Assembly: GCF_003289945.1 (NCBI RefSeq)
Contig: NZ_QMBP01000013.1
Coordinates: 124,001 to 188,000, forward strand
Direction: 5' to 3'
DNA length: 64,000 nucleotides
Source: Mesorhizobium hawassense
Lineage (GTDB): Bacteria; Pseudomonadota; Alphaproteobacteria; Rhizobiales; Rhizobiaceae
A model generated the notes under the pieces. That model saw nothing but the letters and a program-made list of their open reading frames with translations. It did not search any database and was not told where the DNA came from. The position numbers were made by a program, and so were the translations under genes. This document shows, piece after piece, positions 8,565 to 16,310 of the stretch. The stretch's first letter is position 1. Every line of letters begins with the position of its first letter.

Positions 8565-9785
8565 ATGAGCAAAAATCTGGATATCGCGATTGCCGGCGCC
8601 GGTCCGGCCGGATTGGCCGCCGCGCTCTATCTCAAGCGGGCAGGGCACAAGGTCACCATCTTCGAGCGTTTCGACGCGCCGAAGCCGGTCGGCTCCGGCC
8701 TCATCCTGCAGCCGACCGGGCTGACGGTGCTCGCCGATCTCGGCCTGCTCGACGACATCCTGGCGCTCGGCAGCCGCATCGAGCGGCTGCATGGCACCGA
8801 CGCCAGGAGCGGGCGCACCGTGCTCAATGTCCGCTATAGCGCGCGGCGCTTCGGCCTCGCGGTGCATCGGGCGGCACTGTTCGGCGTGCTCTATCGCGCC
8901 GCCCAGCGAGAGGCGATCGCAATCGAAACCGATGTCGAGATCGAGATGCTGGAGAGCGGCGAACGGGCAACGCTTGTCTGCGCCAATGGAAGACGGCTGG
9001 GGCCTTTCGACCTCGTGGTCGACGCCAGCGGGGCGCGCTCGAGGCTGCGGCACTATCTGGGCGACCCTGCCGAGCCGCGCCCGCTCGCCTATGGCGCATT
9101 CTGGGCGTCGCTCGGCTGGCGGGACGGCTTTGACAAAAGCGCGCTGCTGCAACGCTACGACAAGGCGAGCGTCATGGTCGGCGTCTTGCCGATCGGCCGG
9201 CCGGAGCCAGGCGCTGAAACCATGGCCGCCTTCTTCTGGAGCCTCAAACCGGCCGATGCCGAACAGGTGAAGGCAGAGGGGCTGGAGGCTTGGAAGGCGA
9301 GGGTGATCTCGGTTTGGCCGGCATGCGAGGCCTTCACCGGCCAGATCGACAGCTTTGAGCAATTGTCGCTCGCCCGCTACGGCCACCACACGATGACGCT
9401 GCCGGCCGGCCGGCGGCTTGCCGTCATCGGCGACGCGGCGCATTCGACCAGCCCGCAGCTTGGGCAAGGAGCGAACATGGCGTTGCTCGACGCGGCGGCG
9501 CTCGGCCATGCGCTGGCGCAGGTGAGCGGCGTCGATGAAGCGCTGGGAATTTATGCGCGCGCACGCCGTTGGCATGTGCGCGTCTTCCAGGCGCTGTCGC
9601 TTTCGCTGACGCCGTTCTACCAATCGGACTCCGCAGCCTTGCCCTTTGTCCGCGACCGAATGGTGGCCGCGCTTGCCGGAATTCCGCCGGGGCCGCAGTT
9701 CCTCGCGGCCATGGTCGCCGGCACGGTGATCGACCCGTTCAGGCGGATCGGGCTTGCGGAGTTTCAGTGGCCTGCAGCCGGATGA
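8565..9785 (+). CDS. FAD-dependent monooxygenase (UbiH/PHBH-like)
   Basis: The 406-residue protein has the FAD GxGxxG motif IAIAGAGPAGLAAALYL at the N-terminus, the middle DLVVDASGARSRLR (DG/SG motif), and the second FAD motif AVIGDAAHSTSPQLGQGANMALLDA near residue 290. This is the class A flavoprotein hydroxylase layout acting on aromatic substrates with NAD(P)H and O2; the substrate is unknown. ATG 8565 fits the family start; GTG 8538 would add nine residues. Its 3' end overlaps the convergent GST gene by 47 bp. Confidence 0.87.
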   Translation: MSKNLDIAIAGAGPAGLAAALYLKRAGHKVTIFERFDAPKPVGSGLILQPTGLTVLADLGLLDDILALGSRIERLHGTDARSGRTVLNVRYSARRFGLAVHRAALFGVLYRAAQREAIAIETDVEIEMLESGERATLVCANGRRLGPFDLVVDASGARSRLRHYLGDPAEPRPLAYGAFWASLGWRDGFDKSALLQRYDKASVMVGVLPIGRPEPGAETMAAFFWSLKPADAEQVKAEGLEAWKARVISVWPACEAFTGQIDSFEQLSLARYGHHTMTLPAGRRLAVIGDAAHSTSPQLGQGANMALLDAAALGHALAQVSGVDEALGIYARARRWHVRVFQALSLSLTPFYQSDSAALPFVRDRMVAALAGIPPGPQFLAAMVAGTVIDPFRRIGLAEFQWPAAG

Positions 9786-10458
9786 TCTCTGACAGGTAAG
9801 ATCCTTTTGCCCGAAGGAAGGCGTGCAGCCGCCGCGGATAGTCCGGGTTCACGGCTTCTTTGACCGACCGCCGCTCGCTCAAAGCGTCGCGCCAGGCCTC
9901 GACGAGCGGCTTGCGGTCGAAAATGCCGAAATCGCCGATGCGATCGAACGTGTCGAAATAGCGGAAAATTGGCCCGTAGACGGCATCGACCAGCGAGAAG
10001 CGCTCGCCGGTGAACCAAGGGCCGCTTTGCCTGACCGACAATTCCGCCTCCACGCGCGCGAACATTTCCGACAAGCCTCTGCTTTCGTGAAGGAAAGCAG
10101 CTTCGTCGGCGGCGGAATAGAAGCGGCCTATGGCACTGAGGATCGCCGAGCCGAATTCGATCCATGCGCGATGCCTGGCCCGCGCCAAAGGATCGACCGG
10201 GTGCAACGGGTTGGCCTCGGTCTCCTCGAGAAATTCGAGGATGACGGCGGATTCGAAAATCACTGCTTCCGCATTGCCATGCCGGACGCGAAGCAACGGC
10301 ACCTTGCCGAGCGGCGAGATGGCCTTGAACCAGTCAGGCTTGCTGGACAGGTCGACATTGATCCGCTCGAACGTCACGCCCTTCTCGGCGAGCGAGATCG
10401 CGGCGCGCTGGACGTAAGGGCACAGATGATGGCTGACGAGGGCTAGCCTTGCGGTCAT
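9739..10458 (-). CDS. Glutathione S-transferase family protein
   Basis: The 239-residue product has an N-terminal thioredoxin-fold domain (LVSHHLCPYVQRAAISLAEKG, with a CPYV motif like omega/zeta or beta-type GSTs), the cis-Pro GKVPLL and ESAVILEFLEE glutathione-binding segments, and an all-helical C-terminal half. The start at 10458 has GGGGAGAG just upstream and lies one base after the stop of the Rieske gene, so translation is probably coupled. Its 3' end overlaps the monooxygenase gene by 47 bp. Substrate is unknown. Confidence 0.87.
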   Translation of the reverse strand: MTARLALVSHHLCPYVQRAAISLAEKGVTFERINVDLSSKPDWFKAISPLGKVPLLRVRHGNAEAVIFESAVILEFLEETEANPLHPVDPLARARHRAWIEFGSAILSAIGRFYSAADEAAFLHESRGLSEMFARVEAELSVRQSGPWFTGERFSLVDAVYGPIFRYFDTFDRIGDFGIFDRKPLVEAWRDALSERRSVKEAVNPDYPRRLHAFLRAKGSYLSEIIRLQATETPQARSA

Positions 10459-10459
10459 T

Positions 10460-10765
10460 TCACTCTCCCCAGACATAATTGAGCGCGCCATCTTCGATGT
10501 GGGTCGATAGGAACATCAGGCGTGAGCCTTTCGGCGCCGGTCCTTCTAGACGCTCACCACTCTCCAGGCTGAACTTCGCGCCGTGCCACTGGCAGACGAA
10601 GGCTCCGTCCTTGCAGTCCAGCGGTCCGCCGAAATGCAGGCAGGCATTGGCGGCGGCGCGGATGCGCTCGCCGCAGCGCCAAACATGGACTTCGCGGCCG
10701 AAGAAGGGTGCGATCAGGCTGCCGGTTTGCGGAATGTCGACGATCTTGCAGATTTCATGTTTCAT
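10460..10765 (-). CDS. Rieske [2Fe-2S] ferredoxin-like protein
   Basis: The 101-residue protein has the two Rieske cluster motifs CLHFGG and CQWHGAKF (CxH and CxxH), so it should bind a 2Fe-2S centre with two cysteines and two histidines. It is of the short soluble ferredoxin/NirD-like type. With the GST gene one base downstream it forms a two-gene unit divergent from a MarR regulator. It may donate electrons to a redox enzyme; the partner is not obvious, although the nearby flavin monooxygenase is a candidate. Confidence 0.88.
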   Translation of the reverse strand: MKHEICKIVDIPQTGSLIAPFFGREVHVWRCGERIRAAANACLHFGGPLDCKDGAFVCQWHGAKFSLESGERLEGPAPKGSRLMFLSTHIEDGALNYVWGE

Positions 10766-10781
10766 GGGTCTTCTCCATATC

Positions 10782-10842
10782 GATGCATTTGCATCTATAT
10801 GGATGCGTTTGCATCGATCGTCAAGCTTGATGCAATTGCATC
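10782..10842. promoter_or_regulatory. Three palindromic operator sites in the Rieske/MarR divergent promoter
   Basis: Three copies of a 14-bp palindrome occur: GATGCATTTGCATC at 10782-10795, GATGCGTTTGCATC at 10802-10815, and the perfect GATGCAATTGCATC at 10829-10842. Start-to-start spacing is 20 and 27 bp. They fill the 96-bp gap between the divergent Rieske and MarR genes and the last one ends 19 bp before the MarR start codon. The symmetry and position are what is expected for a homodimeric MarR repressor controlling both promoters. Confidence 0.75.
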
Positions 10843-10861
10843 TATCTTATAGACTTCTCCA

Positions 10862-11317
10862 ATGGCCAAGAGATCCCCATCACCCGAAGCCGTCACCGCC
10901 TGGGCGCGCCTCATGCGTGTCTCGCGCCAACTGGTCGAAAAGACCGAGGATGCCCTGAAGGCCGGCGGGCTGCCGCCGCTCGCCTGGTACGACGTGCTGC
11001 ATGAGCTTGCGGAGGCGGGCGAGGGGGGACTGCGGCCATTCGAGCTGATCGATCGCGTTCTCCTGGCTCAGTATGGCGTCTCGAGGCTGCTGGCTCGGCT
11101 CGAAGCGGAGGGCCTGGTGGAAAAACTGCCGGTCTCGGATGACGGCAGGGGCCAGACCGTGCGCATCACGCCGAGCGGCCGGGACATGCGCCGCCGCATC
11201 TGGACCGTCTATGGCGCTTCGATCGCCGAGCTGATGGGCGACAGGCTGTCAGCCGATGAGCTCAAGACCCTGGCAACGCTGCTCGCACGATTGCGGCATC
11301 CGCCAATCGGGAATTAG
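10862..11317 (+). CDS. MarR-family transcriptional regulator
   Basis: The 151-residue protein has a MarR winged helix: WYDVLHELAEAGEGGLRPFELIDRVLLAQYGVSRLLARLEAEGLVEK is the HTH, and PVSDDGRGQTVRITPSGR is the wing with its conserved D-x-R-G-region. Divergent orientation to the Rieske-GST pair and the triple palindrome in between make it the probable autoregulated repressor of both units. The inducer is unknown; MarR proteins next to GST and flavin enzymes often respond to aromatic compounds or oxidants. Confidence 0.9.
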   Translation: MAKRSPSPEAVTAWARLMRVSRQLVEKTEDALKAGGLPPLAWYDVLHELAEAGEGGLRPFELIDRVLLAQYGVSRLLARLEAEGLVEKLPVSDDGRGQTVRITPSGRDMRRRIWTVYGASIAELMGDRLSADELKTLATLLARLRHPPIGN

Positions 11318-11403
11318 CGGCGAAGGGCCGGGGGCCAGGCTGCAGGTTCGAATTTTCGACATCTCCCCTTGCGCAAGAAACCGGAATGCGCCATAAGCCG
11401 AAC

Positions 11404-11419
11404 CGTAACGTACGGTACG
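11404..11419. promoter_or_regulatory. 16-bp near-palindrome upstream of TetR gene
   Basis: CGTAACGTACGGTACG differs from its own reverse complement only at one symmetric pair of positions and contains the perfect core CGTACG. It lies 32 bp before GTG 11452. TetR-family repressors often bind such 14-18 bp palindromes to control their own genes. If the longer frame from ATG 11386 were translated, the site would be inside the coding sequence, which argues for the downstream start. Confidence 0.45.
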
Positions 11420-11451
11420 CACTTGAAGCGTATCCGGAATTGGGGACAGTC

Positions 11452-12102
11452 GTGTTGCTGCCGGCCGAGATCGACACAAGCGAGACGCTGACGGAGCGCC
11501 AGCAGGCGGTTCTGGATGCGGCGCTTCGCCTGCTGGTCGAAGAAGGCGACAACCTGACCATGACCGCAGTGGCGCGGCGGGCCAGTTGCTCCAAGGAAAC
11601 GCTCTACAAATGGTTTGGCGACCGCGACGGGCTGCTGACGGCGACGGTGCAGTGGCAGGCGTCGAAGGTGCGTGTCGCGGCGGTCGACCGCGAGAAACTG
11701 GATCTCGTCTCGCTCATCGCTAGCCTCGAGCGCTTTGCCTCCGACTGGCTCAAGGTCATCTCCAGCGATACCTCGATCGCGCTCAACCGCGTCGCGGTCG
11801 GCCACGCCGGTTCCGGCAAGGATGACCTTGGCGCGGTCGTGCTGCAGAATGGCCGCTTCGCGCTTGCCAGGCGCTTGAAGCCGGTGCTTGAAGCAGGGCA
11901 CCAAGCCGGGCTGCTCGATTTCGACGACGCCGAGACGGCGTTCCGTACCTTTTTCGGCTTGGTCGGCCGCGACGTGCAGATACGTCTGCTGCTTGGCGAC
12001 CGGGTGGAATTGACTGAGGCGGCGATCGGCGGCGATGCCCGCCGCGCGACGCAACAGTTTCTCGCTCTCTTCGGAGCAAACAACCGGCCGAAAGGCCTCT
12101 GA
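11452..12102 (+). CDS. TetR/AcrR-family transcriptional regulator
   Basis: The helix-turn-helix is clear: RQQAVLDAALRLLVEEGDNLTMTAVARRASCSKETLYKWFGDRDGLL, followed by an all-helical ligand and dimer domain of about 150 residues. From GTG 11452 the product is 216 residues, normal for the family. An ATG at 11386 gives 238 residues but adds an unusual N-terminus and covers a palindrome that looks like an operator; GGGGA precedes the GTG. ilvC starts 26 bp downstream in the same direction, so readthrough is possible. Confidence 0.82.
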   Translation: MLLPAEIDTSETLTERQQAVLDAALRLLVEEGDNLTMTAVARRASCSKETLYKWFGDRDGLLTATVQWQASKVRVAAVDREKLDLVSLIASLERFASDWLKVISSDTSIALNRVAVGHAGSGKDDLGAVVLQNGRFALARRLKPVLEAGHQAGLLDFDDAETAFRTFFGLVGRDVQIRLLLGDRVELTEAAIGGDARRATQQFLALFGANNRPKGL

Positions 12103-12128
12103 TCTTCAAAACGGGAAGGAAGACGAAA

Positions 12129-13148
12129 ATGCGTGTCTATTACGATCGTGACGCCGATCTCAATCTGATCAAGGGCAAGAAGGTCGCCATCATCGGCTAC
12201 GGCAGCCAGGGCCGCGCGCACGCGCTCAACCTCAAGGATTCCGGCGCCAAGGAGATCGCCATCGGCCTCAAGCCTGGTTCCGCCACCGCCAAGAAGGTCG
12301 AGGCCGACGGGCTCAAGGTGATGACCGTGGCCGACGCCGCCAAATGGGCCGACCTGATGATGATGGCGACGCCCGACGAGTTGCAGGCCGACATCTACAG
12401 ATCAGAGATCGCGCCGAACATCCGCGACGGCGCCGCGATCGCCTTCGCGCACGGCCTCAACGTGCATTTCGGTCTGATCGAGCCGAAGGCTTCGGTCGAC
12501 GTCGTGATGATCGCGCCGAAAGGCCCGGGCCACACGGTGCGCGGCGAATACCAGAAGGGCGGCGGTGTGCCATGTCTGGTCGCCGTCAACCAGGACGCTT
12601 CGGGCAATGCGCTCGACCTCGCGCTCTCCTACGCCTGCGGCGTCGGCGGCGGCCGTTCCGGCATCATCGAGACCAATTTCCGCGAGGAATGCGAGACCGA
12701 CCTGTTCGGCGAGCAGGTGGTGCTGTGCGGCGGCCTGGTCGAACTGATCCGAGCCGGTTTCGAGACGCTGGTGGAAGCCGGCTACGCGCCGGAAATGGCC
12801 TATTTCGAGTGCCTGCACGAGGTGAAGCTGATCGTCGACCTGATCTATGAAGGCGGCATCGCCAACATGAACTACTCGATCTCGAACACCGCCGAATGGG
12901 GCGAGTATGTCTCGGGTCCGCGCATCATCACCGCCGACACCAAGGCCGAGATGAAGCGCATCCTGAAGGACATCCAGACCGGCAAGTTCACCTCGGAATG
13001 GATGCAGGAATACCGCGCCGGCCTGTCGCGCTTCAAGGGCATCCGCCGCATGAACGACAGCCACCAGATCGAGGAAGTCGGCGCCAAGCTGCGCGCGATG
13101 ATGCCGTGGATCGCCAAGAACAAGCTGGTCGACAAGGCCAAGAACTAA
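12129..13148 (+). CDS. ilvC: Ketol-acid reductoisomerase (NADP+)
   Basis: IlvC converts acetolactate and acetohydroxybutyrate to the dihydroxy acids of valine and isoleucine synthesis with NADPH and Mg2+. The 339-residue class I enzyme starts MRVYYDRDADLNLIKGKKV, has the Rossmann GYGSQGRAHALNL, the HG and GPGH (APKGPGHTVR) loops, and the C-terminal knotted domain with the metal residues in ETDLFGEQ and the LIVDLIYEGG/NYSISNTAEWG segments. A GGAAGGAAG Shine-Dalgarno precedes ATG 12129. It ends at a strong terminator. Confidence 0.97.
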   Translation: MRVYYDRDADLNLIKGKKVAIIGYGSQGRAHALNLKDSGAKEIAIGLKPGSATAKKVEADGLKVMTVADAAKWADLMMMATPDELQADIYRSEIAPNIRDGAAIAFAHGLNVHFGLIEPKASVDVVMIAPKGPGHTVRGEYQKGGGVPCLVAVNQDASGNALDLALSYACGVGGGRSGIIETNFREECETDLFGEQVVLCGGLVELIRAGFETLVEAGYAPEMAYFECLHEVKLIVDLIYEGGIANMNYSISNTAEWGEYVSGPRIITADTKAEMKRILKDIQTGKFTSEWMQEYRAGLSRFKGIRRMNDSHQIEEVGAKLRAMMPWIAKNKLVDKAKN

Positions 13149-13171
13149 GCGAAGTTTTCGCGTGTAATATC

Positions 13172-13205
13172 AAAGCCGGCGGATCGATCCCGCCGGCTTT
13201 TTCTT
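13172..13205 (+). terminator. Rho-independent terminator of ilvC
   Basis: An 11-bp perfect stem, AAAGCCGGCGG pairing with CCGCCGGCTTT around a 7-base loop, is followed by a T-rich tail (TTTTTCTTT). It lies 23 bp after the ilvC stop codon. Confidence 0.92.
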
Positions 13206-13234
13206 TGCGAGATTGACGGCAGCACCGCCGTCGC

Positions 13235-13522
13235 TCAGCCGTAATGCCAATGCGGCTTGGGCTCGGTGCCGGTGAACTCGACGCCGATGCGATCCTCGCG
13301 GCGCCAACGTACCACGGCCCTGTAGCCGATACCGTCGACCGGCACATAGAGCAGGAATTCGTCCGGCACGCGCGCGTCGATCGGCACTTTCAACTCAGCG
13401 CCCTTAGAATGCATGTTGCGCACCGTGCATGTCACCTCGGAATTGTTGACGCCGGTCAGGATCGCCGCGCCCTTCAGCACGCGTTGCCGGTGTTGCTGCA
13501 TCCTGTGTTCGTTTTCGGCCAT
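13235..13522 (-). CDS. PilZ-domain protein
   Basis: The 95-residue single-domain protein has the PilZ pattern: an N-terminal basic HRQRVLKGAAIL segment, then TCTVRNMHSKGAELKVP, then VVRWRREDRIGVEFT. PilZ domains bind cyclic di-GMP through RxxxR and (D/N)xSxxG. Here the basic motif is compressed and the second motif reads NMHSKG, so binding may be weakened. The start at ATG 13522 is chosen over GTG 13531. It is convergent with the ilvC terminator. Confidence 0.8.
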   Translation of the reverse strand: MAENEHRMQQHRQRVLKGAAILTGVNNSEVTCTVRNMHSKGAELKVPIDARVPDEFLLYVPVDGIGYRAVVRWRREDRIGVEFTGTEPKPHWHYG

Positions 13523-13694
13523 GGCGGGCACGTCCTCGCGACCCGTTCACGCGAATCGTCATGCTGGGAATATCAGCATAACGAACAGCCGCGGATAAAT
13601 TTAGGATTGTCGCCAATCGCGGCCAAGGGTTGCGACAAAATAGAAACGGCGCCGCGAAGGCGCCGTTCCTCGTCTTGTTGGCAGGCAAGGCAGC

Positions 13695-14279
13695 TCAGCT
13701 ATAGGGCGACCAGCATTGCTTGCGCGGACCGTAGTTGGGCTGGAACGTATTGTCCCAGGCGCGATACGACCGGTACCGGTCGTAGCACCACCGGACATGC
13801 GCGCTGGACAGCCGCTCGGTCCGGTAGATGCGCCGCGGCTGAACGTAGCGCGGATAGGGGTCGTAATAGTAGGGATCATAATAGTTGCCGTAGGCCATGC
13901 TGCCCAGGCCCAGGCCGAGGCCCAGCCCCAGGATCGCGGCGTCGCTGTCATGGAAGTGCCGGCGGTGATGATGCCGCCAGCGCCAGTCGCCGCCGCCGTT
14001 CCATCCGCCGCCGTCCCAGTTGCGGGAGAACTGCCGCCGGTTGCCGTCGCGCCATCTGAAGTCGCCGCCGCGGTTACGCCAATGCCATTCCTCGAAGCTG
14101 CCATTGTTGTTGCCGCCGGCCCAGCTGTCACGCACCGGAATGATCGTCGGCGCGGCGGTGTTCGTTGCGACGCCGAGATCGGGTTGCAGGATCGGGCCGG
14201 CGACCGACGGCGCGGTCACGCCGGCAACGAGCCCAAGGGCCAAAAGCCCGGATTTGAAGGAAGAAAAGAGCGGTTTCAT
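13695..14279 (-). CDS. BA14K-like exported protein
   Basis: The 194-residue product starts with a signal peptide (basic MKPLFSSFKSG, hydrophobic LLALGLVAGVTA, cleavage near SVAG-P). A low-complexity W/R/G/N-rich region follows, then a short hydrophobic glycine-leucine segment (AILGLGLGLGLGSMAYG), and a tyrosine-rich end with HVRWCYDRYRSYRAWDNTF, the signature of the BA14K family known from Brucella as an immunoreactive lectin-like protein. ATG 14279 follows a GGAGAGTGAG ribosome site. Likely periplasmic or cell-surface. Confidence 0.85.
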   Translation of the reverse strand: MKPLFSSFKSGLLALGLVAGVTAPSVAGPILQPDLGVATNTAAPTIIPVRDSWAGGNNNGSFEEWHWRNRGGDFRWRDGNRRQFSRNWDGGGWNGGGDWRWRHHHRRHFHDSDAAILGLGLGLGLGSMAYGNYYDPYYYDPYPRYVQPRRIYRTERLSSAHVRWCYDRYRSYRAWDNTFQPNYGPRKQCWSPYS

Positions 14280-14446
14280 CTCACTCTCCAAGGGGTAAAG
14301 GCCCCACGCCCAGCACACCCCGGGGAAAGGCCTATTGTTGGAACTTTCCGTCTGAACGGAGGATGAACGGAAAGGTTCCGTCAACCATGACGAGCATCGA
14401 GCCTGGCTCTTGTCTTCGCCCTCGCTTGCGGGCAAAGGTCACGGCC

Positions 14447-15559
14447 ATGTCGCTGCGGCTCGCCACCTTCAATGTCGAGAACCTGATGAACAGGTTCGAT
14501 TTCTCGGGCTATCGCAACCAGCTCAATGAGGACCGCACGCTGGCGCTGTTCGACATCCAGAGCGAGGCTGAATACCGGATCCTCGAACAGGCCCGCACGA
14601 TCGCCCAATCCGACGACACCCGGCAGTTGACGGCACTCGCCATCGCGGCAACACGCGCGGACATCATCTGCATGCAGGAGGTCGACAACATCGAAGCGCT
14701 GAAGGCCTTCGAATATGGCTATCTGTTCAAGATGGTCGGGCAGGGCTATCGCCAGAAATACACCACCGCCGGCAATGATACGCGCGGCATCGATGTCGCC
14801 GTGATGATGCGCAACGAGACCGCGCAAGGGCAGCCGATCGAGTTCGTGCGAATGACCAGCCATGCCTATGTCACCTTCGAGCAACTCGACCTGTTCACCC
14901 CGGAGCTCGCCGCGCTGGGGTATCTCGCCACCGAACGTATTTTTCGCCGTGACTGCCTGGAGATCGACGTGAGGGTCGGCGGCGCCCCGCTGACGCTTTA
15001 TCTCGTGCATTTCAAATCGATGGGTCCGCCGCGCAACGGGCTGGACGGCCGCGAGGCGACGATGCCGCTGCGCATGGCCGAGGCGCAGGCGGTGCGCCGC
15101 ATCATCCAAGAGCGGTTCGGCAAGGAGCATGCGGCCGACAAGCGCTGGGCGATCTGCGGCGACATGAACGACTACCGGCAGCGCGTCAGGATCGACGGCG
15201 ACGGAATCGACGGCTACCGTTTCGAGGTGGTCGACGAGGCCCTGTCCTCGGTCAACGTTCTGACCGCCGGCGGCTTTTGCGAGAATGTCGTCGAGCGGCG
15301 GCCGGAGATGGACCGCTGGAGTTTTTATCACACACGCGGTCCCGAGGAGCGGCATCTGTGCCAGCTCGACTATATTCTCCTGTCGAAGGCGCTGGCGGCG
15401 AACAACGCCACCGCCGTCCCCGACATCATCCGCAACGGTCAGCCCTGGCGCACCATCTTTCCGCCCGGGCAGGAGGTCGAACGTTTCCCGCGCGCCGGGT
15501 GGGACAGGCCAAAGGCCTCCGATCACTGTCCGGTGGCGGTCACCCTGGATATGGCGTGA
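14447..15559 (+). CDS. Endonuclease/exonuclease/phosphatase-family protein
   Basis: The 370-residue protein has EEP-fold motifs: LRLATFNVENL at the start (metal Asn), DIICMQEVDN (catalytic Glu), LYLVHFKS, WAICGDMNDYR (Asp-x-Asn) and the C-terminal KASDHCPVAVTLD (Asp-His). These are Mg2+-dependent phosphodiesterases acting on nucleic acids or phospholipid/inositol substrates; which one applies cannot be told. No signal peptide is seen with this start. The downstream NUDIX gene begins four bases after its stop, so the two are probably co-translated. Confidence 0.87.
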   Translation: MSLRLATFNVENLMNRFDFSGYRNQLNEDRTLALFDIQSEAEYRILEQARTIAQSDDTRQLTALAIAATRADIICMQEVDNIEALKAFEYGYLFKMVGQGYRQKYTTAGNDTRGIDVAVMMRNETAQGQPIEFVRMTSHAYVTFEQLDLFTPELAALGYLATERIFRRDCLEIDVRVGGAPLTLYLVHFKSMGPPRNGLDGREATMPLRMAEAQAVRRIIQERFGKEHAADKRWAICGDMNDYRQRVRIDGDGIDGYRFEVVDEALSSVNVLTAGGFCENVVERRPEMDRWSFYHTRGPEERHLCQLDYILLSKALAANNATAVPDIIRNGQPWRTIFPPGQEVERFPRAGWDRPKASDHCPVAVTLDMA

Positions 15560-15563
15560 TCCC

Positions 15564-16283
15564 TTGAGTTTCGATCTGCCCCGCAACGTCATCCTGCCGG
15601 TCGACGCGATCGACGTCCGCCTGGACCCCGGTCCGCACCCCTTCGCTGTCAGCAATGCGGAGGCGATCGCCGACAATTGGCGGCAGGAGATTGCGGCCAA
15701 TCCGGCGCTGTTCGACGGCACCGTGGTGCTGCTTTCGGCGCTTGCTTACCGGGACAGCCGCCTCGTCGGCCGCTGTCATGCGGTCAACTATTCGACCTTC
15801 ATGCTGTGGCGTAAGCGCCGCGAGAATTCCGGCGCCGAGCACGCCTATGCGCACGCCATGCTGGTCACGGGAGACAATGCGCTGGTGGCGATCCGCATGG
15901 GGTCTCATACGGTCAATGCCGGCCGCGTCTATTTCGCCGCCGGCTCGTTCGAACCGGTCGACTTTCGCGACGGTGTGGTCGATGCCGATTTCAACATGAT
16001 CCGCGAGGTCGGTGAGGAGACCGGGCTCGACCTGTCGAAGGCGGAACGTGGACAGCGCTATCATGCGCTGTCGACGGCGAGCGGCACGGTGATCTTCCGA
16101 CGCTACCGGGTAGCCGAACCGGCCGACGAACTGGCGCGGCGCATCGGCGCCTTCGTCGCCGCCGAGGCGGATCCGGAGATCGAGGGGCCCGTCATCATCC
16201 GGCATGCCGCTGATCTACCCGACGGCTTGATGGCGCACATGAAGCCGCTGATCGAGTGGCATTTCGCAGGCGCCGTTTCCTGA
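15564..16283 (+). CDS. NUDIX hydrolase-like protein
   Basis: The 239-residue product has the second half of a Nudix box, MIREVGEETGLDL, giving the REUxEExGU metal-binding helix. The first half (AAGSFEPVDF) is present but separated from it by about five extra residues compared with the classical G-x5-E-x7 spacing. The only in-frame start that does not overlap the upstream gene heavily is TTG 15564, four bases past the preceding stop. A nucleoside diphosphate-linked substrate is expected, identity unknown. Confidence 0.75.
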   Translation: MSFDLPRNVILPVDAIDVRLDPGPHPFAVSNAEAIADNWRQEIAANPALFDGTVVLLSALAYRDSRLVGRCHAVNYSTFMLWRKRRENSGAEHAYAHAMLVTGDNALVAIRMGSHTVNAGRVYFAAGSFEPVDFRDGVVDADFNMIREVGEETGLDLSKAERGQRYHALSTASGTVIFRRYRVAEPADELARRIGAFVAAEADPEIEGPVIIRHAADLPDGLMAHMKPLIEWHFAGAVS

Positions 16284-16310
16284 CCTCACAGCGGCATCGA
16301 TGCCTCCGGC

